Assembly: GCF_900115565.1 (NCBI RefSeq)
Contig: NZ_FOWW01000007.1
Location: 248,001 to 312,000, forward strand
Source: Amycolatopsis arida
GTDB lineage: Bacteria; Actinomycetota; Actinomycetes; Mycobacteriales; Pseudonocardiaceae
Direction: 5' to 3'
DNA: 64,000 nucleotides
Shown: positions 33,872 to 41,676 of the stretch, piece by piece
Layout of the letters: each line of letters starts with the position of its first letter
Position numbering within the stretch: position 1 is the first letter of the stretch
The notes under the pieces: model-generated
Database searches by the model: none
What the model was told of the DNA's origin: nothing
What the model saw: the letters and a program-made list of their open reading frames with translations, nothing else
Made by a program: the position numbers and the translations under genes

Positions 33872-34875
33872 CGGGGGGCGTGCGCCTTCGGAATGTGTCG
33901 GGTGCCGATGCGGCGGCGGAAGACCCAGTAGGTCCAGCTCTGGTAGACGAGCACCGCGGGGGCGCCGAACGCGGCGACCCAGGTGATGACCTGGAGGGTG
34001 TAGGGGCTGGCGGCCGCCTCGGCCACGGTGAGCGAGGTGGCGTCCGTCGTGGACGGGAGGACGTTCGGGTAGAGGGCGCCGAAGAGGGTGGCGGCCGCGG
34101 CGGCGATCACCACGCCGAGCGCGGCGAAGGCCTGGCCGTCGCGGTCGGCCCGGAGCCTGCGCCAGGCCACAGCCGCCGCGCCGAACGCCACGGCCATGCT
34201 CCCGAACGTCCACAGCGCACCGTGCCGGGCCTGCACCACCAGCAGCAGCGCCGCCAGCGGCAGCAGCGCGACCGGGAGCAGCCGGACCGCGAGGTCGCGG
34301 GCCCGGTCGCGGATCGGGCCGGTGGTCTTGAGCGCGAGGAAGGCGGCGCCGTGCACCAGGGAGAAGCCGGCGACGGCGAGCCCGCCCAGCAGGGTGTCCC
34401 AGCGCAGGGACGCGAAGGCGGAGCCGACGCGGTTGCCGGCGGCGTCGAGGGGCAGGCCGGTGACCGTGGTGGCCAGCAGGATGCCGACACCGAGGGGCGG
34501 GAGCACCGAGCCGAGCACGATGACCCGGTCCCAGGCGCGGCGCCAGCGGGCGGAGTCGACCTTGCCGCGGTATTCGAAGGCGACGCCGCGGCCGATCAGC
34601 GCGAGCAGGACGAGCAGGACCGGCAGGTACGCGGCGGAGAAGAGGGCCGCGTACCAGTCGGGGAAGGCCGCGAACGTCGCTCCGACGGCGACGATCAGCC
34701 AGACCTCGTTGCCGTCCCAGACCGGCCCGATGGTGTTGACCATGACGCGGCGCTCGGTGTCGTCACGGCCGAGCACGGGCAGCAACATGCCGACGCCGAA
34801 GTCGAACCCCTCCAGGAAGAGGTACCCGAGCCACAACGCGGCGATGAGGCAGAACCACACGGTGGCCAGGTCCAT
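33868..34875 (-). CDS. cydB: Cytochrome bd ubiquinol/menaquinol oxidase subunit II
   Basis: A 335-residue membrane protein, subunit II of the bd-type terminal oxidase. LATVWFCLIAALWLGYLFLE, GFDFGVGMLLP and NTIGPVWDGNEVWLIVAVG are family hallmarks, and FSAAYLPVLLVLLALIGRG and QSWTYWVFRRRI follow. Eight or nine membrane helices are expected. ATG at 34875 lies 9 nt after GGGAGG; GTG codons at 34878 and 34881 are also possible. The stop overlaps cydDC. Confidence 0.96.
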   Translation of the reverse strand: MDLATVWFCLIAALWLGYLFLEGFDFGVGMLLPVLGRDDTERRVMVNTIGPVWDGNEVWLIVAVGATFAAFPDWYAALFSAAYLPVLLVLLALIGRGVAFEYRGKVDSARWRRAWDRVIVLGSVLPPLGVGILLATTVTGLPLDAAGNRVGSAFASLRWDTLLGGLAVAGFSLVHGAAFLALKTTGPIRDRARDLAVRLLPVALLPLAALLLVVQARHGALWTFGSMAVAFGAAAVAWRRLRADRDGQAFAALGVVIAAAAATLFGALYPNVLPSTTDATSLTVAEAAASPYTLQVITWVAAFGAPAVLVYQSWTYWVFRRRIGTRHIPKAHAPR

Positions 34876-34913
34876 CACCACTCACCTCCCGTCCCCGGGT
34901 GCCAGGTTGCCCC

Positions 34914-34950
34914 CAAGCTGTGGACAACCACCGAAGTTGTCCACAGCTTG
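34914..34950. promoter_or_regulatory. 15-bp perfect hairpin between cydA and cydB containing two DnaA-box-like sequences
   Basis: The arm CAAGCTGTGGACAAC (34914-34928) and GTTGTCCACAGCTTG (34936-34950) flank a 7-nt loop. In RNA it would form a stable hairpin in the 181-nt cydA-cydB gap. Each arm also contains TTGTCCACA, the actinobacterial form of the DnaA box. No U-run follows, so it is more likely a processing, stability or attenuation element than a full terminator. Confidence 0.65.
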
Positions 34951-35056
34951 CTGGTAGCACCCCCTACGCCTCCCGTGCCCCGACAAGCTGGCCGGCCAGC
35001 CGTCCCCGGGGAGGGCGGGGTCACGTGGGCACGGCGAACTCGGTTCATTCGGGCTC

Positions 35057-36652
35057 CTAGTACGCGAAGGCCAGCGCATCGTCGGCTGAGTCGGCTGAGT
35101 CGGCTGAGCCGGCTGAGGCGTCGGAGGCATCAGAGCGGTCGGAGGCATCAGAGCGGTCGGAGCCGCCGGATCGGCCGGAGTCGCCGGACCGCCCGCCACC
35201 CGAGCCGCCGGGCCCACCGCCAGGGGGCAGGACTCCCTCGATGCCGCCGCGGACGTACTTCCGGATCAGCACGAACTCCACCACCCCGAGCACCGCGTAC
35301 ACCCCCGTCAGCGTCAGCAGCGACGCCCACACCTCGCCCGCCGACACGCTCGACACCGCCAGCGCCGTGAACATCCACACCCCGTCCACCCCGGTCGGGT
35401 TGGGCACCACGACGAACGGCTGCCGGCCCATCTCGGTGAAGATCCACCCGGCGATGTTCGCCACGAACGGCAGCGCGACCGCGCCGAGCACCATCCGCGG
35501 GAACCAGCGGCTCTCCGGCACCCGCCCCCGCCGGGTCAGCCACAGCGCCAGCGCCCCCACCGCCGCGGACAGCGCGCCGAAGCCGATCATGATCCGGAAG
35601 CCCCAGTACGTCACCGGCAGGTTCGGCACGTAGTCGATCGGCTGCCCGGCCAGCTCGCCGAGCGCGGGGTCGTCCGGGTAGTGCGTCCCGTACCGCGCCT
35701 GGTACTCGGTCACCAGGTCCTGGATCCCCTCGACCTCCGTGCTGAAGTCGCCGTGCGCGAGAAACGACAGCAGCGCGGGCACGGTGAACGTCTTCACGTC
35801 CTCGCACCGCGGCTCGGTCACGTCCCCGACGGCGAAGACGGAGAAGCTCGCGGGCGACTCGGTGTGGCACAGCGCCTCCGCCGCGGCCATCTTCATCGGC
35901 TGCTGCTCGAACATCAGCTTGCCCTGCGCGTCCCCGGTCACCACCAACGCGCCGAACGCGGCGATGCCCACCCACGCGCCGAGCCGCAGCGACGACCGCC
36001 ACACGTCCCGGTGCTCGTCGGCGGCGTGCCGGTTCCGCCACAGCCACCAGCCGGCGATCCCGACCAGGAACGCGGCCGCCACCGCGAACGTGCCGGCGAC
36101 CGTGTGCGGCACCGCGGCCAGCGCGGTGTCGTTGGTCAGCACCGCCCAGATCGAGGTCATCGTCGGCCGCCCGTCGACCAGCTCGACCCCCACCGGGTGC
36201 TGCATCCAGGAGTTCGCCGCGAGGATGAAGTACGCGGAGGCCACCGTCGCCAGCGAGAACGCCCAGGCGCACGCCAGGTGTACCCGCTGAGGCAGCCGGT
36301 CCCAGCCGAAGATCCACAGGCCGAGGAACGTCGACTCGACGAAGAACGCGACGATCCCCTCCATCGCCAGCGGCGCCCCGAACACGTCGCCGACGAACCG
36401 GGAGTAGGCGCTCCAGGTCATGCCGAACTGGAACTCCTGCACGATCCCGGTCACCACGCCCATGGCGAAGTTGATCAGCAGCAGCTTGCCCCAGAACTTC
36501 GTCATCCTCAGGTAGCGCGCCTTCCCGGTGCGCACCCACGCGGTCTGCATGCCGGCGACCAGGATCGACAGCCCGATCGTCAGCGGAACCATCAGGAAGT
36601 GGTAGACGGTGGTGATGCCGAACTGCCACCGCGCCAGCTCCAGGACCTCCAC
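35057..36652 (-). CDS. cydA: Cytochrome bd oxidase subunit I
   Basis: A 531-residue subunit I carrying haems b558, b595 and d, reducing O2 to water without proton pumping. ELARWQFGITTVYHFLMVPL includes the N-terminal haem ligand His18. NSWMQHPVG supplies the second haem-ligand region. TEMGRQPFVV contains the Met ligand and the GRQP motif. The Q-loop is short. GTG at 36652 is preceded by GGAGGAG. The last 60 residues are Gly/Ser/Asp-rich low complexity built from 9-bp and 18-bp tandem repeats, an unusual cytoplasmic tail. Confidence 0.96.
   Translation of the reverse strand: MEVLELARWQFGITTVYHFLMVPLTIGLSILVAGMQTAWVRTGKARYLRMTKFWGKLLLINFAMGVVTGIVQEFQFGMTWSAYSRFVGDVFGAPLAMEGIVAFFVESTFLGLWIFGWDRLPQRVHLACAWAFSLATVASAYFILAANSWMQHPVGVELVDGRPTMTSIWAVLTNDTALAAVPHTVAGTFAVAAAFLVGIAGWWLWRNRHAADEHRDVWRSSLRLGAWVGIAAFGALVVTGDAQGKLMFEQQPMKMAAAEALCHTESPASFSVFAVGDVTEPRCEDVKTFTVPALLSFLAHGDFSTEVEGIQDLVTEYQARYGTHYPDDPALGELAGQPIDYVPNLPVTYWGFRIMIGFGALSAAVGALALWLTRRGRVPESRWFPRMVLGAVALPFVANIAGWIFTEMGRQPFVVVPNPTGVDGVWMFTALAVSSVSAGEVWASLLTLTGVYAVLGVVEFVLIRKYVRGGIEGVLPPGGGPGGSGGGRSGDSGRSGGSDRSDASDRSDASDASAGSADSADSADDALAFAY
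35082..35156. repeat. Tandem repeats at the 3' end of cydA (4 x 9 bp and 2 x 18 bp)
   Basis: TCGGCTGAG is repeated at 35082-35117 (four copies, the last starting CC), and an 18-bp unit beginning TCGGAGGCATC is repeated exactly at 35121-35138 and 35139-35156. Both keep frame and encode the SAD/SDASDR-rich tail of CydA. Copy number is likely to vary between strains. Confidence 0.8.
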
Positions 36653-36684
36653 ACCGGCGACTCTCCTCCGCGCGCGGGCCGGAC

Positions 36685-36729
36685 GTCAGGTCCCGGAGTC
36701 CTGACCTTCCCGGGACCTAGGTCCCGGGA
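36685..36729. promoter_or_regulatory. 22-bp perfect palindrome and adjacent inverted repeat upstream of cydA
   Basis: Positions 36708-36729 form an uninterrupted palindrome, TCCCGGGACCT followed by its exact reverse complement. Just cydA-proximal, GTCAGG (36685-36690) pairs with CCTGAC (36700-36705). They lie 33-77 nt upstream of the cydA start and about 170 nt from the divergent GDT1-like gene. This is a good candidate operator region for cyd control; it does not match the usual Rex site TGTGAACGCGTTCACA. Confidence 0.5.
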
Positions 36730-36900
36730 CCCGCCGTTCCACCCGCACCCAAAGAATTGTCTTCGGCGAACCGAAAAACACTATCCGCCACCCCTGCCAC
36801 CTCCCTCCGGAATGGCGAAAAGCGAAATTAGCGTTTCCCATCCACTAGGCAATTCCCGGAACCCCCTTTATCGTGACAGTGAAAGGGGTGTGGAACTGGT

Positions 36901-37500
36901 ATGACGACCGCGACGCTGGCGATGCTCGGCACGTTCGCGCTGGTCCTGGCCGCCGAGCTGCCGGACAAGACCATGGTCGCCACCCTCGTGCTGACCACCC
37001 GCTTCCGCGCCCTTCCGGTGTTTCTCGGGGTCAGCGTGGCGTTCGCCGTGCAGTGCGTGATCGCGGTCGCGTTCGGCAGCGTGCTCACGCTGCTGCCCGA
37101 TCCACTGGTCGCCGGGGTCGTCGCCGTGCTGTTCGGCGCGGGCGCGGCCATGCTCCTGCGCGAGGGGTTCACCCCGGCGGACACCAGCGGCGCCGACGCC
37201 GCGCGCACCGGCCCGCGCCCGGTGTCGTTCCTGCGGTCGGCGCTGACCTCCGGCGGTGTGCTGTTCGCCGCCGAGTGGGGCGACGCCTCCCAGCTCGCCA
37301 CCGCCGGGCTCACCGCCCGCTACGCCCAGCCGTTCGCGGTCGGCCTCGGCTCGTTCGTCGCGCTGGTCACCGTCGCCGGCATCGCCGTGATCGTCGGGCA
37401 CAAGATCCGCGGCCGGATCCGGCCGAAGCCGCTGCAGCGGGTGGCGGGCTTCGTCTTCGCCGGGTTCGCCGCCGTCGCGCTCGGGCAGGCGCTGTTCTAG
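36901..37500 (+). CDS. GDT1/TMEM165 (UPF0016) family divalent cation transporter
   Basis: A 199-residue membrane protein with two inverted repeats, each with the family motif ExxDK(T/S)-like: AAELPDKTMVATL near the N-terminus and AAEWGDASQLATA in the second half. Six membrane helices are expected. Relatives export Mn2+ or Ca2+; the ion here is inferred. ATG at 36901 follows GGGGTG-type spacing. No yybP-ykoY riboswitch was recognised in the leader. Its stop shares CTAG with the stop of the convergent IclR gene. Confidence 0.9.
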   Translation: MTTATLAMLGTFALVLAAELPDKTMVATLVLTTRFRALPVFLGVSVAFAVQCVIAVAFGSVLTLLPDPLVAGVVAVLFGAGAAMLLREGFTPADTSGADAARTGPRPVSFLRSALTSGGVLFAAEWGDASQLATAGLTARYAQPFAVGLGSFVALVTVAGIAVIVGHKIRGRIRPKPLQRVAGFVFAGFAAVALGQALF

Positions 37501-38162
37501 AGCTCGTCGACTCGGGCCTGGCCCGCGGTGGGAGCGAGCACCTCCGCCAGCGCGCCCGCCGCGGCCACCACCCGCGGCCCGACCTTCTCGGTGTCCAGCG
37601 CGTGCAGCGACACCACGCCGACGCTGGCCCGCAGCCCCGGCACCCCGCGCACCGGCGCGGCCACCCCCGACGCGCCGGGTTGCAGCTCGCCGGTGGTCGT
37701 CACCCACTGCCGGCGCGCCCCCGACCGCAGTGTCATCGCCTTGCCCGCGGCGCCCCGGGAGATCGGGTGCCGGCTGCCGACCCGGTAGGCCACGTGAAAG
37801 CTGGTCCACGACGGCTCCACGACGGCGATCGCCTGCACCTGGTCGCCCTCGGCCACCGAGAGGTGCGCGGTGGCGCCGACGTCCTCGGCCAGCTCCCGCA
37901 GCACCGGCTGCGCCGCCTGCCGCAGCTGTGGCAGCACCTGCCCGCACAGCCGGAGCAGGCCGACCCCGAGTCGCACCTTGCTCCCGTCCCGCCACACCAG
38001 GCCGCGCTCGGCCAGCGGCACCAGCAGCCGGTACACCGCCGCGCGGCTGGCGCCGATCGCGGCGGCCAGCTCGGAGATGGTGGCCGCGTCGTCCCCGGCG
38101 TCGGCCACCGCCTGCAGCAGGGCGAGCCCGCGATCCAGGGTCAGCGAGCTCTCCCGGCTCAC
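37497..38162 (-). CDS. IclR-family transcriptional regulator
   Basis: A 221-residue regulator. The N-terminal winged helix reads TLDRGLALLQAVADAG, ATISELAAAIGASRAAVYRL, LVPLAERGLVWRD. The C-terminal effector domain has ATAHLSVAEGDQVQAIAVVEP, HPISRGAAGKAMT and the final APVRGVPGLRASVGVVS. GTG at 38162 overlaps the stop of the upstream gene by 4 nt (GTGA). The effector domain is short relative to full-length IclR. Context next to homogentisate dioxygenase suggests control of aromatic amino acid catabolism. Confidence 0.88.
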   Translation of the reverse strand: MSRESSLTLDRGLALLQAVADAGDDAATISELAAAIGASRAAVYRLLVPLAERGLVWRDGSKVRLGVGLLRLCGQVLPQLRQAAQPVLRELAEDVGATAHLSVAEGDQVQAIAVVEPSWTSFHVAYRVGSRHPISRGAAGKAMTLRSGARRQWVTTTGELQPGASGVAAPVRGVPGLRASVGVVSLHALDTEKVGPRVVAAAGALAEVLAPTAGQARVDEL

Positions 38163-39013
38163 AGCAGCCCGAGTCCCTCGAGGTCGGCGATCGGCTCGGC
38201 GAACGACGCCGAGGCGTACGAGGCGAACAGCGCGCGCACGGCCTTCGCCGCCGGCTCGGACAGCGCCTTGGCCTCCACGGCGAGCGCCTCGCCGTCGGTC
38301 GAGGCCAGCGCCTCGCGCACGTCCTTGCCCGACAGGCATCGGGCGGCGGCCACCAGCAGGTTCAGGAACCCGTGGTGGGTGAACCCGGTCTCCGTGTCGG
38401 TGTGCCGCACCGCGCGGTGCAGGCTGTTGGTGGCCTTGAACGACGCGCCGGGGAAGTTGCTCACCACCGCGTAGAAGTCGGCCACCTCGTCCACGCTGGG
38501 GAAGTTCTCGCTGGACAGTCCGCCGCAACGGATCTTGGGCCAGCTGCCGTGCTCGATCACCTTGCGGACGCCGTCCAGCCAGCCGACGCCGCGCCGCGGC
38601 TCGACCACCCGCACCACGTCCTCGGGCACGAACTCCGACACCCGTTCCAGCCACACCTCGTCGACGTCGGAGGGCGCCGGCATCTCGACCATTCGCAGCG
38701 CCAGCAGCTCGCTGCGCGACTCGACGATCGAGATGGCCTTCGGGACGCCGCCGAGGCCGGTGTCGATGATCAGGGACAGCGGCAGCGGCTCCTTCGGCCG
38801 CACCTTGATCAGCTCGGTGATCAGCTCGGGCAGGCGAGAGGCCTGGCAGAGGAACACGCCGAGCACGCCGGCGTGCTCACCCGCCCTGCTCTCCAGGTAG
38901 TTCCGCAGGGCGTCGGACATCGTGGCGTCCCCGGGCGGGAAGAGCGCCGAGTCGTCGACGAGGCGCGCGAGCAGGGGCGGGATTCCACGAGGGCCGGGTG
39001 GGGGGAGTTCCAC
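38159..39013 (-). CDS. Conserved protein of unknown function next to hmgA (TIM-barrel-like)
   Basis: About 284 residues. Motifs seen: PRGIPPLLARLVDDSALFPPGDATM, LSLIIDTGLGG, WPKIRCGGLSSENFPS, ASFKATNSLHRAVR, TGFTHHGFLNLLVAAA. I recognise this layout from an uncharacterised actinobacterial family; alternating strand-helix pattern and KIRCGG suggest a phosphate-binding TIM barrel, but no activity is known. The start is uncertain: GTG codons at 39013, 39025 and 39034 and ATG further up are in frame, none with a ribosome-binding site. It is coupled to IclR and divergent from hmgA, so a role in tyrosine or homogentisate breakdown is inferred. Confidence 0.72.
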   Translation of the reverse strand: MELPPPGPRGIPPLLARLVDDSALFPPGDATMSDALRNYLESRAGEHAGVLGVFLCQASRLPELITELIKVRPKEPLPLSLIIDTGLGGVPKAISIVESRSELLALRMVEMPAPSDVDEVWLERVSEFVPEDVVRVVEPRRGVGWLDGVRKVIEHGSWPKIRCGGLSSENFPSVDEVADFYAVVSNFPGASFKATNSLHRAVRHTDTETGFTHHGFLNLLVAAARCLSGKDVREALASTDGEALAVEAKALSEPAAKAVRALFASYASASFAEPIADLEGLGLL

Positions 39014-39110
39014 AGCGCTTGACACGACTGACACGCTAGTAGCGTACGGCATCAGGACAAACATGTCCGACTATCGAACGCGACAGCATCCCTCGCGGAG
39101 GAGGACCGCA

Positions 39111-40280
39111 ATGCCGTTCTACCGGCGGGTCGGGGAGATCCCGGCCAAGCGCCACACCCAGTTCCGCTCACCCCAGGGCAGCCTCTACGCCGAGGAGCTG
39201 ATGGGCGTCGAGGGCTTCTCGGCGGACTCCGCGCTGCTCTACCACCGCAACCTTCCGACGGCGATCGTCAACGCCGTCGCGGTGCCCGACGAGCGCGGCG
39301 AGCTGCGGGCGAACCACCCGCTCAAGCCGCGCAGCTACCGGACGCAGGACCTGAAGTTCGGCGCCGACGCCGACGCGGTCACCGACCGGCGCCGGCTGTT
39401 CGGCAACGCGGACGTGACGATCGGGTTCGTGGTGGCCGGGGCGGCGAGCCCGCTCTACCGCAACGCCGCCGGCGACGAGCTGTTCTACGTCCAGGGCGGC
39501 TCGGCGACCGTGGAGACGATCTACGGCGCGCTGGAGGTCGGCGACGGCGACTACGTCGTCATCCCGACCTCGTGCACCTACCGGGTCGTGCCGAACGGCA
39601 CGGTCCGGCTCCTGGTGCTGGAGGCGCGCGGGCACATCGGGCCGCCGAAGCGGTACCTGTCCGCGCGCGGACAGTTCCTCGAGCACGCCCCGTACTGCGA
39701 GCGCGACCTGCGCGGGCCGACCGAGCCACTCCTCGGCGACGGGGAGGACGTGGACGTGCTGGTGCGGCACCGGGCCGGGCTGACCCGCTACACCTACGCC
39801 CACCACCCGTTCGACGTGGTCGGCTGGGACGGCTGCCTGTATCCGTGGGTGTTCAACATCGACGACTTCGAGCCGATCACCGGCCGGGTGCACCAGCCGC
39901 CGCCGGTGCACCAGACATTCGAGGGCCCGAACTTCGTGGTGTGCTCGTTCTGCCCGCGCAAGGTGGACTACCACCCGCTGGCCATCCCGGTTCCGTATAA
40001 CCACGCCAACGTCGACTCCGACGAGCTGATGTTCTACGTGCGCGGCAACTACGAGGCACGCAAGGGCTCGGGCATCGGCATCGGCTCGATGTCGCTGCAC
40101 CCCTCGGGCTTCACCCACGGCCCACAGCCGGGCGCGGCGGAGGCGTCGATCGGCGCGGAGTTCTTCGACGAGACCGCCGTCATGGTCGACACCTTCGCGC
40201 CACTGGAGCTCGGCGAGGCCGCCGAGGCGTGCGAGGACCCCGGCTACGCGTGGACCTGGTCCGGTCGCGGCCCCGCCTGA
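39111..40280 (+). CDS. hmgA: Homogentisate 1,2-dioxygenase
   Basis: A 389-residue cupin-type Fe(II) dioxygenase that opens the homogentisate ring to maleylacetoacetate in tyrosine and phenylalanine degradation. GDELFYVQGGSATVETIYG marks the N-terminal cupin, and PPVHQTFEGPNFVVCSFCPRK, NVDSDELMFYVRGNYEARKG and MSLHPSGFTHGPQPG contain the His and Glu iron ligands. ATG at 39111 follows GCGGAGGAGG. No fumarylacetoacetase or maleylacetoacetate isomerase gene is in the window, so the downstream pathway is elsewhere or different. Confidence 0.93.
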   Translation: MPFYRRVGEIPAKRHTQFRSPQGSLYAEELMGVEGFSADSALLYHRNLPTAIVNAVAVPDERGELRANHPLKPRSYRTQDLKFGADADAVTDRRRLFGNADVTIGFVVAGAASPLYRNAAGDELFYVQGGSATVETIYGALEVGDGDYVVIPTSCTYRVVPNGTVRLLVLEARGHIGPPKRYLSARGQFLEHAPYCERDLRGPTEPLLGDGEDVDVLVRHRAGLTRYTYAHHPFDVVGWDGCLYPWVFNIDDFEPITGRVHQPPPVHQTFEGPNFVVCSFCPRKVDYHPLAIPVPYNHANVDSDELMFYVRGNYEARKGSGIGIGSMSLHPSGFTHGPQPGAAEASIGAEFFDETAVMVDTFAPLELGEAAEACEDPGYAWTWSGRGPA

Positions 40281-40351
40281 CCCACCCGCGTTCCCGCTGG
40301 TCACCGGCGTCGTGGCCAGCGGGATCGGTGGGGCGGTGGGACACTTGGGTG

Positions 40352-40747
40352 ATGACTGCTCCAGATCCCCACGAACGTGATGAGAGGGCCGAGGTAGTCG
40401 AACGGCACGACGGCCGGCTGGGCTTCGTGCGCGTCGTCAACACGCTGATCAGCGTGGTCACCGGGTTGTTCGCGCTGGGGCTGGCCGTGCACATCGTGCT
40501 CGTGCTCGGCAACGCCAACATGGAGAACGGGTTCGCGCAGTTCGTGACGAGCTGGGCGAACGCGGTGGACCTCGGCTTCGACAACCTGTTCACGCCGGCG
40601 AACGAGAATCTGCGGGTGCTGCTCAACGAGGGCCTCGCGGCGATCCTGTGGCTGGTGATCGGGGCGGTGCTCACCACCCTCATCGCCCGGATCGCCCTCG
40701 CGGGCCCGGATCGCCCGGTCTGGTACCGAAGGAGGGTCGTGCGCTGA
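40352..40747 (+). CDS. Small integral membrane protein, hypothetical
   Basis: A 131-residue protein with an acidic N-terminus (about 20 residues) and two predicted membrane helices (about 30-53 and 95-117): LISVVTGLFALGLAVHIVLVL and LNEGLAAILWLVIGAVLTTLIA. A conserved-looking amphipathic loop (GFAQFVTSWANAVDLGFDNLF) lies between them, probably outside the membrane. ATG at 40352 was chosen as the first good start after a hmgA-distal gap. No family is recognised; similar small two-helix proteins occur across Pseudonocardiaceae. Confidence 0.75.
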   Translation: MTAPDPHERDERAEVVERHDGRLGFVRVVNTLISVVTGLFALGLAVHIVLVLGNANMENGFAQFVTSWANAVDLGFDNLFTPANENLRVLLNEGLAAILWLVIGAVLTTLIARIALAGPDRPVWYRRRVVR

Positions 40748-40769
40748 CCCCCTTCCCTCCCCCTCTCAC

Positions 40770-40788
40770 CTAGGTTAGCCTCACCTAA
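40770..40788. promoter_or_regulatory. IdeR/DtxR iron box upstream of the DUF2470 gene
   Basis: The 19-bp site CTAGGTTAGCCTCACCTAA matches the inverted-repeat iron-box consensus TTAGGTTAGCCTAACCTAA at 17 of 19 positions. It ends 26 nt before the GTG at 40815, where a bound repressor would cover the promoter. Expression should therefore rise in iron starvation. Confidence 0.85.
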
Positions 40789-40814
40789 GTTGTCCGCCAG
40801 GCGAGAGGTGAGCG

Positions 40815-41618
40815 GTGACCGAGACCCAGTCCGTCAGCCAGACCCGGCGCCCGCCGACCCCGAACCCCGCCGAGCGCGCCAGGACGATCGCCTCCCGCGG
40901 CGGTCCGGCCGTCCTGCTGCCCGCCGCCGACCGCGCGGCCGGCGGCGGGGGTGAGGCGCGGGTGGCGCCGTCCCTGCACCACGTGCACGCGTCCGGCACC
41001 GTCAGCGTGCTGTTGCCGGACGATCACCCGCTGGTCCGGGGCACCCGGCAGGCCGACCGCGGGGAGCTCGCGGTGATGCTGGAGCTCACCGACACCGCAC
41101 CGGTGCCGCTGCGCGAGCCGGTGCGCGGGCTGCTGTGGATCACCGGGTGGCTGCGGGCGCTCGACCCGCGCGCCGCCCGCGCCCGCGCGGTGTCCATCGC
41201 CGAGACCCGTCCCGACCCGCGGCTGCTCGACGTCGGTCACGGGTCGAGCGTGCTCCGGCTGACCCCCGCCTCCCTGGTCCTCGCCGACGCCGAGGGCACC
41301 CACTCGCTGCGCCCGCACATGTTCAGCGCCGCGGCGCCCGACCCGTTCGTCGACTACGAGGCCGACTGGCTGCGCCACCTGGAGACCGCGCACGCGGACG
41401 TGGTCGACCAGCTCGCCCGGCACGTGCCCGCGGAGCTGCGGGCCGGCCGGATCCGCCCGCTCGGCCTCGACCGGTTCGGCCTGCGGCTGCGGGTGGAGGC
41501 CGACGCCGGGGACCACGACGTGCGGCTGGCCTTCTCCGGGCCGGTGACCGACCCGCGGCAGCTCGCCGCGGAGCTGCGCCGCCTGGTCGGCTGCCCGTTC
41601 CTCCACCGGCTCGGCTGA
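40815..41618 (+). CDS. DUF2470 domain protein (haem utilisation-related)
   Basis: A 267-residue cytoplasmic protein. The first part has SVLLPDDHPLVRGT and PVRGLLWITGWLRALDP, resembling a degenerate HugZ/FMN-binding split barrel. The C-terminal third (DPFVDYEADWLRHLETAHAD, VVDQLARHV, PLGLDRFGLRLRVEA, VRLAFSGPVTDPRQLAAEL) is the DUF2470 domain found in haem-degradation and iron-starvation proteins. GTG at 40815, with an IdeR box just upstream. Probably involved in haem or siderophore iron use; catalytic ability is uncertain because no clear flavin or haem ligand is seen. Confidence 0.85.
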   Translation: MTETQSVSQTRRPPTPNPAERARTIASRGGPAVLLPAADRAAGGGGEARVAPSLHHVHASGTVSVLLPDDHPLVRGTRQADRGELAVMLELTDTAPVPLREPVRGLLWITGWLRALDPRAARARAVSIAETRPDPRLLDVGHGSSVLRLTPASLVLADAEGTHSLRPHMFSAAAPDPFVDYEADWLRHLETAHADVVDQLARHVPAELRAGRIRPLGLDRFGLRLRVEADAGDHDVRLAFSGPVTDPRQLAAELRRLVGCPFLHRLG

Positions 41619-41634
41619 CCTGACCTCCGAGACG

Positions 41635-41669
41635 CCGAGGGCCCCGGGCGCGCCACCCGGGGCCCTCGG
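41635..41669. terminator. Bidirectional hairpin terminator
   Basis: A 14-bp stem (CCGAGGGCCCCGGG pairing with CCCGGGGCCCTCGG) around a 7-nt loop, in the 58-nt gap between the convergent DUF2470 and BCCT genes. There is no U-run, as is common for high-GC actinobacterial terminators. Confidence 0.85.
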
Positions 41670-41676
41670 ACCACGC

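Noticed and set aside
30107-33931. Plus-strand open frame of 1274 codons antisense to cydDC and the kinase
   Set aside because: Its composition (Gly/Arg/Gln repeats, no domain) is the usual GC-rich shadow of genuine coding on the other strand, where ABC and kinase motifs are clear.
34914-34950. Chromosomal origin suggested by DnaA boxes
   Set aside because: Only two boxes, inside an operon, with no dnaA, dnaN or gyrB nearby; an oriC would have many clustered boxes.
36730-36900. Mn2+-sensing yybP-ykoY riboswitch before the GDT1-like gene
   Set aside because: No conserved yybP-ykoY core sequences or paired stems could be read in this leader.
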